From assembly GCA_003575245.1 (NCBI GenBank), contig NMQN01000365.1:1-6522 (forward strand): a DNA stretch of 6,522 nt. Reading direction: 5' to 3'. Position 1 is the stretch's first letter. Every line of letters begins with the position of its first letter. A model generated the notes under the pieces. It was not told the DNA's origin, ran no database searches, and worked only from the letters and a program-made list of their open reading frames with translations. The stretch is from Candidatus Atribacteria bacterium 1244-E10-H5-B2 (GTDB lineage Bacteria; Atribacterota; JS1; SB-45; 34-128). Made by a program: the position numbers and the translations under genes. Positions 1 through 4,824 of this stretch are shown in pieces.

Positions 1-93
1 AAGAGGTATCTCTAAAAGGGGAACCAGGGGCTTGGAATCGCCCCTGTTGGATAATCTGCTTCCCTCTCCTGCGGCAATGATCAGGCATTTCAT
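1..93 (-). CDS. Nucleotidyltransferase, N-terminal fragment (window edge)
   Basis: The first 31 residues of a protein that runs off the low-coordinate edge. It begins MKCLIIAAGEGSRL and continues through SKPLVPLLEIPL. This is the nucleotide-binding signature of the NTP_transferase (sugar-1-phosphate nucleotidyltransferase) fold: a glycine-rich AAGxGSR loop, then a KPLVP segment with the lysine that contacts the phosphates. The enzyme would transfer a nucleotidyl group from NTP to a phosphorylated sugar or polyol in the cytoplasm. The preceding short frame resembles inositol-phosphate synthase, and in Thermotoga-type genomes those genes neighbour the CTP:inositol-1-phosphate cytidylyltransferase of di-myo-inositol-phosphate synthesis. 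That subtype is plausible here, but it is inferred from context. The ATG lies two bases after the upstream TAG, with only a weak purine-rich stretch before it, so translational coupling is likely. Confidence 0.8.
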   Translation of the reverse strand, partial: MKCLIIAAGEGSRLSNRGDSKPLVPLLEIPL

Positions 94-95
94 CT

Positions 96-203
96 CTAAT
101 TATCTCTCTTACCGTTAATAAATTTCTCGGTAAGCTTAAAGGCCTCGGCAAAAGGACTGCTACAGTTTCCTATTCCTGCAATAGCAATTTTAATCTTTTT
201 CAT
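96..203 (-). pseudogene. 35-codon frame resembling the N-terminus of inositol-1-phosphate synthase
   Basis: A short frame with a fair ribosome binding site (AAGGA, about ten bases upstream) encodes 35 residues starting MKKIKIAIAGIGNCSSPF and stopping at TAG. The IxxAGIGNCSS stretch matches the glycine-rich NAD-binding turn that opens the Rossmann domain of bacterial and archaeal myo-inositol-1-phosphate synthases (GxGNCAS-like). Those enzymes are over 350 residues long, so this would be only the first strand-turn-helix. No other frame carries the rest, because the next gene starts two bases after the stop. The best reading is the remnant of a synthase gene that lost its body by deletion. A short coupling peptide for the downstream nucleotidyltransferase, or a chance Rossmann-like start, is also possible. 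It lies 69 bases after the ATPase stop with no obvious terminator between, so it may belong to the transporter operon. Confidence 0.45.
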
Positions 204-272
204 ATTTTATTTTTCCTTGCTCTTTATTACTTTAATATACTGACAAGTCTGGCCAGGCTATAAAGCTTATAA

Positions 273-1031
273 TCAAACAAGTTTTTCCCCTGTTCTAATA
301 ATCTCTATAATATCTTCTGCTGAAATTTCATCCTTATTAAAATCTCCTAATTTTTCTCCATGTTCCAGAACAATAAATCTATCAGCTACTGAATAAACAT
401 GATAAATATTGTGGGTAATAAAAATAACTGAAAGGCCTCTTCTTTTTACTTCGATTACATAATCAAGAACTTTATGGGATTCTTTAATAGAAAGAGCTGC
501 CGTTGGTTCATCAAGGACAAGGAGTTTAGCTCCGAAATAAATTGCTCTTCCTATAGATATTGCTTGCCTCTCTCCCCCAGAAAGAATTGAAACCTCTTCA
601 TCTACATCACGAACTTTTATACCTATATTTTTTAAAGCCCTTTCACTAATTTCATCAATTTTCTTTTTATCTAAAAAATCACAAAAATTAGCAAATCTTT
701 TTGTAAGTTCTCGACCTAAAAAAAAATTTCTTGAAATAGTCATCAAATCAATTAGGGCAAGGTTTTGATAGACCGTTTCAATCCCCATATCTCTCGCCTT
801 TCTGGGAGAATCTATGCATATCTTCTTCCCTTCAAAATATAATTCTCCTTCATCAGAAGGATAAACCCCAGTTAAGATTTTTATGAGGGTTGACTTTCCT
901 GCACCATTATCTCCTACAAGTCCTACTACCTCTTGATTTTTAACGGTAAAATCAACATTTTTTAGAGCTTGGACAGTTCCAAACCGTTTACTTATCCCAA
1001 CCATCCTTACTAAAAAATCATTATTTTTCAT
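273..1031 (-). CDS. Sugar ABC importer ATP-binding protein (single nucleotide-binding domain, CUT2/FrcA-like)
   Basis: Cytoplasmic ATPase of 252 residues that powers the adjacent permease. All ABC motifs are visible: Walker A GDNGAGKST (about 40-48), Q-loop Gln89, signature LSGGERQ (150-156), Walker B LLVLDEP (170-176) and switch His207. Residues after Walker B read TAALS, without the usual D-loop aspartate; my recollection is that such variants occur in carbohydrate ATPases of this type. Ribose-type ATPases are usually tandem duplicates of about 500 residues. This has one domain, like FrcA of the fructose importer, so it probably works as a homodimer. The chosen ATG overlaps the permease stop by four bases (ATGA). 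A GTG four codons upstream is rejected because it lies inside the ribosome binding site AGAGGTG. The substrate is unknown. Confidence 0.93.
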   Translation of the reverse strand: MKNNDFLVRMVGISKRFGTVQALKNVDFTVKNQEVVGLVGDNGAGKSTLIKILTGVYPSDEGELYFEGKKICIDSPRKARDMGIETVYQNLALIDLMTISRNFFLGRELTKRFANFCDFLDKKKIDEISERALKNIGIKVRDVDEEVSILSGGERQAISIGRAIYFGAKLLVLDEPTAALSIKESHKVLDYVIEVKRRGLSVIFITHNIYHVYSVADRFIVLEHGEKLGDFNKDEISAEDIIEIIRTGEKLV

Positions 1032-2008
1032 TTGATTGCCCACCTCTTTAACTTAGCGTTAGTAATTACTGCCGAAATTAAAATAATACCAATAAATGCC
1101 TGATACCAGTAAGCAGGTGCACCTGACATAATTAAACCTGAGCGAACCATCCCCATTAAGAGGACTCCGAATAAAGTACCGATAAGATTACCATATCCTC
1201 CACTCATCAAAGTCCCCCCAACAACCACTGCAGCAATTGCTTCTAGTTCCATCCCTGTTCCTCTCAGAGGATCAACCGAATTAAATCGAGCAAATTGTAT
1301 ACAACCAGCAAAACCTGCAAGTATAGCCGAAATAATAAAATTAGTAATTTTTACTCGGTCAACTAAAACCCCCAAGACCCTTGCCGCTTCCTTATTACCT
1401 CCTGTAGCATAAGTGGCATTTCCATAGGGAGTCTTCCTTAGAATTAAATTTAGGGAAAAAATTATTATAAAGAACCATAATGCCGAAGTCCGAAATCCTC
1501 CATAAAACTGACCATTAAGGGCATACAAAAAGGACGAAGAACCCCAATAGCGGACCGCAAATCCACCAGTAACTGCTAATAGCATCCCCCTCCAAAACAT
1601 CATAGTTCCTAAAGTTGTAATAAAGGAAGGTATATCAAACTTCACGGTAATAATCCCATTGACTAAACCTATAAAAAAAGCTGCGCATATAGCCAATAAT
1701 AGACCAATAAATAACGGAATACCAGCATTAGCAACAAGAGCAAGTACCATCGCTGAAAGCCCAAAAGCTGAACCGACAGAAAGGTCAAATTCTCCGGTAA
1801 TCATAAGAAAGGTAATTCCTGTTGCAACGATTCCCAATTCTGCGGCCACAGTTAGAATGCCTCCAAGGGATTCAATAGTTAAAAAACGTGTAGCAGTAAA
1901 AGAAAACACAATAAAAACTATAATTAATCCAGCCAACGCTCCAAATTCTGGGTGGCGTCGAAATTGCGAGGCAACCACAGAACCAAATGATAACTTATTA
2001 TTTTTCAT
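1028..2008 (-). CDS. Sugar ABC importer permease (BPD_transp_2, RbsC/FrcC-like)
   Basis: Inner-membrane permease of 326 residues, a normal length for the ribose-type family. It starts with a short cytoplasmic tail, followed by many hydrophobic spans. Family landmarks appear in order: TGEFDLSVGS (71-80, the GxxDLSVGS segment), GLVNG (114-118), PSFITTLGT (127-135), the ATPase-contacting TGGNKEAAR loop (202-210), GGTLMSGG (264-271) and a final aromatic and Ile-rich helix. It would dimerise and carry a monosaccharide or polyol delivered by the binding protein. The start is supported by GAGGT six bases upstream. It follows the binding-protein gene after 82 bases holding a strong stem-loop, and its stop overlaps the ATPase start, so the ATPase is probably translated by coupling. 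Substrate specificity cannot be judged. Confidence 0.93.
   Translation of the reverse strand: MKNNKLSFGSVVASQFRRHPEFGALAGLIIVFIVFSFTATRFLTIESLGGILTVAAELGIVATGITFLMITGEFDLSVGSAFGLSAMVLALVANAGIPLFIGLLLAICAAFFIGLVNGIITVKFDIPSFITTLGTMMFWRGMLLAVTGGFAVRYWGSSSFLYALNGQFYGGFRTSALWFFIIIFSLNLILRKTPYGNATYATGGNKEAARVLGVLVDRVKITNFIISAILAGFAGCIQFARFNSVDPLRGTGMELEAIAAVVVGGTLMSGGYGNLIGTLFGVLLMGMVRSGLIMSGAPAYWYQAFIGIILISAVITNAKLKRWAIK
1041..1047 (-). promoter_or_regulatory. Ribosome binding site that fixes the ATPase start
   Basis: AGAGGTG on the minus strand lies nine bases before the ATG at 1031. The in-frame GTG at 1043 is part of this site and so is unlikely to be the initiator. The site lies inside the end of the permease gene, consistent with coupled translation. 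Confidence 0.7.
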
Positions 2009-2041
2009 CTATTACCTCTTCTTTTTAAAAATTCAGTATAC

Positions 2042-2080
2042 ATCCTGACAGGAAGATGATTAAATACTTCCTGTCAGGAT
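2042..2080 (-). promoter_or_regulatory. Intercistronic stem-loop between binding-protein and permease genes
   Basis: A perfect 14-bp inverted repeat (arms 2042-2055 and 2067-2080, ATCCTGACAGGAAG and its complement) encloses an 11-base loop. It begins ten bases after the binding-protein stop and ends about 33 bases before the permease start. No strong U-run follows it on the minus strand. It is therefore more likely an mRNA stabiliser or processing site, or a leaky terminator, giving more binding protein than membrane components. That arrangement is well known in periplasmic-binding-protein operons. The structure is certain from sequence; the role is inferred. Confidence 0.7.
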
Positions 2081-2090
2081 ATGTTATTTT

Positions 2091-3077
2091 TTACCAAAAT
2101 TTTTGTTCTACTAATTTTTCAACACTTGCTACATTTGAAGCATCAATAAATCCAGGACCGGTTAGTACATCATTGGCAGGGAGAAATTTGTATTTGTTCA
2201 AAAGGTAGAGGAATTGCATTGGTAAATATCCTTGCAGGTATTGTTGCTGCGAAATAGTGAATAAAGTAGTCCCTTCTTTTATTGAATGTACAACTTCATC
2301 TGATACATCGAAAGCGCCATGGATTACTTTTCCATCTAAACCCTGTTCCTTTAAGAAGGTGATCACATATGCACTATCTATGGAACCTAGACTAAAAAGG
2401 GCATCAATATCAGGATTTTTTGCAAAATATCCTTTTAGAATTTCAATTGCTTGAGTCGGGTCTAAATAAGTAGCTAACTTTTCTGCAGGTACTCCATTCG
2501 CTGTCATTACTTCAATAAAACCTTTAGCTCTATATTCCAAACCTATGTGTCCAATCTCATGAATAGTTACAACTGCACGTTCTGGTTTACGGACTGCTAA
2601 AATTCTCTGAGCTGCTTTCTTGCCGGAAAGATATTCATCTCCACCTACATAGAATAGGTAAGGGATTCTTTCTGCTTCAGGGCGAGGATCAGGTACATTG
2701 ATAGCGATTACAGGGATGCCTGCAGCAATAGCCTTCCGAAGAGGGGTATCAAGGGCAGCAGGGTCAGTAATAGTAACTACTATTCCATCTGGCTTAGTGG
2801 CAATTGCACTATTTAACATATTAACAAGTTCTTCTACTGAATATTTAGCTGGACCAGCATAAATAGCATTTATTGTATCATCTGTCCCTTTAGTAATTGC
2901 TTCAGCTCCTTCTTTCATACCTTTCATCACTACACCCCAAAAAGGGTCCCCGGGACCACCATGTGATACCACATAGTAATTGTAAGTTTTTGCTTCAACA
3001 ACCACTCCGGAAAGAAAAATAACTAAAGACAAAAATACTACCAGAAAAGTCAAATGGTTTTTTAAATTACTTCTCAT
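2091..3077 (-). CDS. Periplasmic sugar-binding protein of the ABC importer (Peripla_BP_4 / ribose-type)
   Basis: A 328-residue type I periplasmic binding protein. Residues 1-29 form a signal peptide: basic MRSNLKNH, then a long hydrophobic core, then a VEA cleavage site. There is no lipobox cysteine, so the product should be free in the periplasm. The mature part shows the family pattern: DPFWGVV near the first ligand loop (44-50), DPAALDTPLRKAIAAGIPV (105-123), VGGDEYLSGKKAA (144-156), a GLEYRAKGF segment (179-187) and TISQQQYLQGY (274-284) in the hinge and C-lobe. It presumably binds a monosaccharide, cyclitol or similar polyol for the downstream permease; the ligand is not evident. The start at 3077 is chosen because a perfect AGGAGG lies six bases upstream. 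A GTG at 3125 would add 16 residues that include this binding site. It is the first and probably most abundant gene of the operon. Confidence 0.93.
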   Translation of the reverse strand: MRSNLKNHLTFLVVFLSLVIFLSGVVVEAKTYNYYVVSHGGPGDPFWGVVMKGMKEGAEAITKGTDDTINAIYAGPAKYSVEELVNMLNSAIATKPDGIVVTITDPAALDTPLRKAIAAGIPVIAINVPDPRPEAERIPYLFYVGGDEYLSGKKAAQRILAVRKPERAVVTIHEIGHIGLEYRAKGFIEVMTANGVPAEKLATYLDPTQAIEILKGYFAKNPDIDALFSLGSIDSAYVITFLKEQGLDGKVIHGAFDVSDEVVHSIKEGTTLFTISQQQYLQGYLPMQFLYLLNKYKFLPANDVLTGPGFIDASNVASVEKLVEQKFW

Positions 3078-3083
3078 TTTTTG

Positions 3084-3089
3084 CCTCCT
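3084..3089 (-). promoter_or_regulatory. Shine-Dalgarno site of the sugar-binding protein gene
   Basis: AGGAGG on the minus strand, six bases before the ATG at 3077. It decides the start in favour of the 328-residue form with a normal signal peptide. It belongs to a 14-base direct repeat (3085-3098 and 3107-3120), so a second partial copy, AGGAG, lies 22 bases further upstream. Confidence 0.8.
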
Positions 3090-3135
3090 AAAAAAATTTT
3101 TAAATACTCCTAAAAAAATTCTCACTCTCCTATTT

Positions 3136-3174
3136 TTAGACTATATAATCACCTCCACATTTAATCTTTTCCAT
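3136..3174 (-). CDS. Possible 12-residue leader peptide upstream of the ABC operon
   Basis: A strong AGGAGG about eight bases upstream precedes ATG and twelve codons (MEKIKCGGDYIV), ending in TAA, all in the leader of the sugar-binding protein gene. Inside it is a second, extended Shine-Dalgarno-like run (GGAGGTGAT) with no start codon at a useful distance. It could be a translated leader that modulates the operon or stabilises its mRNA. It could also be a chance frame in a purine-rich leader. No codon bias is striking and no known attenuator pattern was recognised. Confidence 0.3.
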   Translation of the reverse strand: MEKIKCGGDYIV

Positions 3175-3244
3175 ATTTTGTTCCTCCTTTTTAATTCTTA
3201 AAAATATCTCTAAGCCTTTTAACTCTACTTTTATTCTGGGTAAC

Positions 3245-3292
3245 AAAAAAATAAATATAAAAAATATTTATACATATTTTAGGTTTATATTT
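3245..3292 (-). terminator. Weak AT-only terminator candidate after acpP
   Basis: Directly after the acpP stop, a 9-bp inverted repeat (3253-3261 and 3284-3292, AAATATAAA and complement) is followed on the minus strand by seven U residues (3251-3245). The stem has no G-C pairs and the loop is about 22 bases, so it would be unstable at elevated temperature. It is the only termination signal visible between acpP and the transporter leader. Confidence 0.3.
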
Positions 3293-3517
3293 TTATTTAT
3301 TTAAGTATTTAATCGCATCTCCCACAGTCTTCATCTTTTCCGCATCTTTATCTGGGATTTCTGTATTAAATTCTTCCTCGAAAACCATTATCAGTTCAAT
3401 TATATCTAAAGAATCTGCACCCAGGTCATCAACAAAAGAAGAATCTTCCGTAATTTTGCTTTCATCGACTCCTAATCGATCTACGATTATCTTTTTTATT
3501 CTGTCCATGGATTCCAT
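3293..3517 (-). CDS. acpP: Acyl carrier protein
   Basis: A 74-residue acidic protein, close to the usual 75-80 residues. It carries growing fatty-acyl chains on a phosphopantetheine arm for type II fatty acid synthesis in the cytoplasm. The invariant attachment motif is [13 protein letters not shown], with the modified serine at Ser36, followed by the acidic recognition helix ([17 protein letters not shown]) and a C-terminal TVGDAIKYL helix. The start is supported by GGAGGTG ten bases upstream; a second ATG three codons in is less well placed. Here acpP stands alone, with no fab genes beside it. Upstream is the structured repeat copy ending in a terminator-like hairpin, so its transcript either begins in the 46 bases after that hairpin or passes through it. 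Confidence 0.96.
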   Translation of the reverse strand: MESMDRIKKIIVDRLGVDESKITEDSSFVDDLGADSLDIIELIMVFEEEFNTEIPDKDAEKMKTVGDAIKYLNK

Positions 3518-3563
3518 TCTATTCTTTCACCTCCCTCCACATTATCATGCAACTACCACCTTT

Positions 3564-3615
3564 AAAACAACCCTACTCCCCTCAGAGAAAAGGTTTTAAA
3601 AGGAGGGGAGTAGGG
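3564..3615 (-). terminator. Terminator-like hairpin 2 of repeat copy 1
   Basis: A 13-bp stem (CCCTACTCCCCTC pairing with GAGGGGAGTAGGG in plus-strand terms), a 19-base loop and a UUGUUUU tail on the minus strand resemble an intrinsic terminator. The loop is longer than in typical terminators and is conserved in copy 2, which suggests more than simple termination. It would end transcription arriving from the small frame at 3668-3742, or act conditionally ahead of acpP. Confidence 0.5.
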
Positions 3616-3661
3616 GATCGATAATCCGGATCTGTTCTTTTAGTCCTTCCCGGATCACCGA
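3564..3661 (-). repeat. Structured dual-hairpin repeat, copy 1
   Basis: First copy of a 90-base element (core 3571-3660) that matches copy 2 (4167-4256) at about 76 of 90 positions with no gaps. In minus-strand order, hairpin 1 has arms 3661-3650 and 3629-3618 (12 bp) around a 20-base loop. Hairpin 2 has arms 3615-3603 and 3583-3571 (13 bp) around a 19-base loop, followed by UUGUUUU. A 25-base stretch (3624-3648) is identical in the two copies. Stem differences are largely compensated, and the G-U pairs work only if the minus strand is the RNA. It starts six bases after the stop of a 24-codon frame and ends 46 bases before acpP. It may be a structured RNA, a terminator module or a dispersed repeat; no known family was recognised. 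Confidence 0.85.
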
Positions 3662-3667
3662 ATAATT

Positions 3668-3742
3668 TTACCACCTAAATTTACTCGAGCCACAAGAAAT
3701 AAAATCAAGAAATTGATTAAAAATTCTCTTTAATTTTTTCAT
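3668..3742 (-). CDS. Possible 24-residue small protein
   Basis: An ATG preceded at about seven bases by GAGAGGAGAG opens a 24-codon frame beginning MKKLKRIFNQFLDFIS, then CGSSKFRW, then TAA. The first half alternates basic and large hydrophobic residues and could form an amphipathic helix; there is one cysteine. It is too short for database-style recognition and no family comes to mind. It lies between a structured leader-like segment (3769-3891) and repeat copy 1, whose hairpin starts exactly six bases after its stop. The 29-residue frame at 4264-4353 has the same spacing to copy 2. The good ribosome binding site is the main coding evidence. Confidence 0.4.
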   Translation of the reverse strand: MKKLKRIFNQFLDFISCGSSKFRW

Positions 3743-3768
3743 TTTTTAACTCTCCTCTCTTTTTAATT

Positions 3769-3891
3769 CCCTGCTCCCCGATCGGCAACCCGGTTAGTAG
3801 TCTACGAGACAGTTCAATTGAATCAAGGGAAATTATTACAAAAAGCCCTAATTCAATATCGCAACCTCTCCTAATTAATCCGGATCACCGG
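3769..3891 (-). other. Structured leader-like segment, partly related to the dual-hairpin repeat
   Basis: The arm CCGGATCACCGG at 3880-3891 is nearly the same as the outer arm of repeat copy 1. On minus-strand RNA, bases 3890-3880 can pair with 3793-3783 over 11 positions (three G-U). They enclose 86 bases holding a nested hairpin (3856-3851 with 3823-3818, plus GGG/CCC at 3848-3846 and 3829-3827) and a 4-bp hairpin (3810-3807 with 3803-3800). Right after comes GGGGAGCAGGG (3779-3769), which resembles the second arm of hairpin 2, but its partner arm is missing. This may be a degenerate or rearranged third repeat, or a separate leader RNA for the small frame starting at 3742. No known riboswitch consensus could be matched convincingly. 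Confidence 0.4.
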
Positions 3892-3909
3892 AAGATTATT
3901 CCTTCTTAT

Positions 3910-4137
3910 TTATTTTAATTGAGCAGATTCGCTATGATAGTTATACCTTCCCCTGGCTCTTTCTATATTCCGGCCACATTTGGGGCATTTATAATTATCA
4001 AGAGGATAGCCCTTCTTTCCCACAATCGCTTGGCCTTTCCAGTCGCAGTTTTTGCATTTAACTTTGATATGCATTTTTAAATACCGCCTCATTATTCCCA
4101 GAAATATCGTCTTTTTACTCACCTTTGATTCTCTCAT
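3910..4137 (-). CDS. Small zinc-ribbon protein
   Basis: A 75-residue protein with two CxxC knuckles, Cys28/Cys31 (KCKNCDWKG) and Cys51/Cys54 (YKCPKCGRN), about twenty residues apart. This is a classic zinc-ribbon spacing. A basic tail rich in Arg, Tyr and Ser follows. Such small ribbons may bind nucleic acid or serve as structural modules; no specific function can be assigned. The start is uncertain. The first ATG has AGGGG about ten bases upstream. An internal ATG at 4074 begins MHIKVKCKNC just before the domain and has GAGGCGG about nine bases upstream, giving a 54-residue protein that fits the domain boundary better. The gene lies just downstream of repeat copy 2 and upstream of the structured segment at 3769-3891. 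Confidence 0.75.
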   Translation of the reverse strand: MRESKVSKKTIFLGIMRRYLKMHIKVKCKNCDWKGQAIVGKKGYPLDNYKCPKCGRNIERARGRYNYHSESAQLK

Positions 4138-4157
4138 ATTAGATTATCCCCTACTTT

Positions 4158-4211
4158 TAAAAATAACCCTGCCCCCCTTAGATAAAAGGTTTTAAAAGAA
4201 GGGGGGCAGGG
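4158..4211 (-). terminator. Terminator-like hairpin 2 of repeat copy 2
   Basis: A 13-bp stem of mostly G-C pairs (CCCTGCCCCCCTT and its complement), a 19-base loop, and UUAUUUUU on the minus strand. It sits at the end of the gene run that starts at aspA, where a terminator would be expected, and just before the zinc-ribbon gene. Three stem pairs differ from copy 1 with both partners changed, so the stem itself is conserved. Confidence 0.55.
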
Positions 4212-4257
4212 GACCGGAGATCCGGATCTGTTCTTTTAGTCCTTTCCGGACCGCCGG
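4158..4257 (-). repeat. Structured dual-hairpin repeat, copy 2
   Basis: Second copy of the 90-base element (core 4167-4256), exactly 596 bases from copy 1 and in the same orientation. Hairpin 1 pairs 4257-4246 with 4225-4214 (12 positions, one mismatch and two G-U pairs) around a 20-base loop. Hairpin 2 pairs 4211-4199 with 4179-4167 (13 bp) around a 19-base loop, then UUAUUUUU. Loop 1 differs from copy 1 at one base and loop 2 at one base, while the stems differ more. It begins six bases after the stop of the 29-codon frame and ends about 20 bases before the zinc-ribbon gene's first ATG. It probably closes the aspA-side transcription unit. Confidence 0.85.
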
Positions 4258-4263
4258 GATATT

Positions 4264-4353
4264 TTAATAACCTCTATAACTTTTGTTATTATGAAATACT
4301 GTTTTATGATCATAGGCAATAAATTTTTTATGCTTCCCTTTTCCCCCGGCCAT
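4264..4353 (-). CDS. Possible 29-residue basic small protein
   Basis: ATG followed by 29 codons: MAGGKGKHKKF, a middle stretch AYDHKTVFHNN, and the end KSYRGY before TAA. It is rich in Lys, His, Gly and Tyr, with no hydrophobic span, suggesting a soluble nucleic-acid- or metal-interacting peptide if real. GGCGGTGATC about ten bases upstream is a passable ribosome binding site. It lies 23 bases after the 144-residue gene. An in-frame TTG at 4380 overlaps that gene's stop (TTGA) and would extend the peptide to 38 residues through coupling. Repeat copy 2 begins six bases after the stop. No family was recognised, and coding status rests on position and composition only. Confidence 0.4.
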   Translation of the reverse strand: MAGGKGKHKKFIAYDHKTVFHNNKSYRGY

Positions 4354-4376
4354 TTCTTTATGATCACCGCCTTTTC

Positions 4377-4811
4377 TCAAATAGCTTTTAAAGCCTGGCA
4401 AATATTATCTAACATATTTAAACGTTTTTCCCTTGTAATAACTTCAGATTCCCTAAGGCCATAGTTATAAAAATTATCTAAAGCAGGCTTAGCAGCTTTA
4501 TAAATTTCATTGAGTACAGAAAGCCGCCCTAAACAATTTATAGGCTCAGTATGTTCAAACTCTTTACAGACTTCAATATTTAATTTAGCAGTTTCCTTGC
4601 TCTGTTCAATCAATTCCTCTTTTAGCTTTTTGTTTTTCCCTTTTATTATTTCTTCAAAGCACAGATCCTGACTCCCATCGCACATATCAAACCCTGAGCC
4701 GATGAATTTAAAGCCATTGTCTTTGAATAGCTTAATCAATTGCTTCTCAAATTTGAGGAGCCTATTCTTCCCTTTATACTGGATAATGCATCTGTTATCT
4801 TTGATAATCAT
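4377..4811 (-). CDS. Hypothetical protein, 144 residues
   Basis: Not recognised. A soluble, lysine-rich, mostly helical-looking protein with a short N-terminal beta-like segment (IIKDNRCIIQYKGKNRLLKF). A GSGFDMCDGSQDLCFEE stretch (about 39-55) contains two cysteines and several acidic residues, and amphipathic helices follow to the end. Cysteines at 8, 44, 51, 82, 94 and 138 are not arranged as an obvious metal site. The start is well supported: AAGGAGG eight bases upstream. That site overlaps the stop of the 117-residue gene and leaves a 13-base gap, so the two genes are surely co-transcribed and perhaps coupled. Because neither partner is recognised, a joint function (for example a protein pair of an accessory system) can only be guessed. 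Confidence 0.8.
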   Translation of the reverse strand: MIIKDNRCIIQYKGKNRLLKFEKQLIKLFKDNGFKFIGSGFDMCDGSQDLCFEEIIKGKNKKLKEELIEQSKETAKLNIEVCKEFEHTEPINCLGRLSVLNEIYKAAKPALDNFYNYGLRESEVITREKRLNMLDNICQALKAI

Positions 4812-4824
4812 TTATTTTTCCTCC

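Noticed and set aside
230..272. Terminator after the ATPase gene
   Set aside because: Only a short TGGCCA palindrome is present in the gap and no U-run follows it, so no terminator is claimed.
1659..2048. Open frame of 129 codons on the plus strand
   Set aside because: It is the antisense shadow of the permease gene, has no plausible ribosome binding site, and its translation has no recognisable domain.
2257..2454. Open frame of 65 codons on the plus strand
   Set aside because: It lies entirely antisense to the sugar-binding protein gene, which is strongly supported; composition is not protein-like.
3078..3125. Extended N-terminus of the sugar-binding protein from a GTG at 3125
   Set aside because: The added 16 residues span the AGGAGG that serves the ATG at 3077, and would put a second basic stretch before a normal signal peptide.
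3769..3891. A known riboswitch such as lysine, fluoride or ZTP
   Set aside because: Short stretches such as GAGAGGTTGCG and GGGTTGCCG resemble pieces of known aptamers, but the conserved cores, order and lengths do not fit any consensus I can recall.
3564..4266. Integron-type gene cassettes: small frames followed by imperfect palindromes
   Set aside because: The palindromes lack the paired attC core sites (RYYYAAC and GTRRRRY-type ends), no integrase is present, and the downstream genes include the housekeeping acpP. Position after the stop codon is similar, but the sequence signature is missing.
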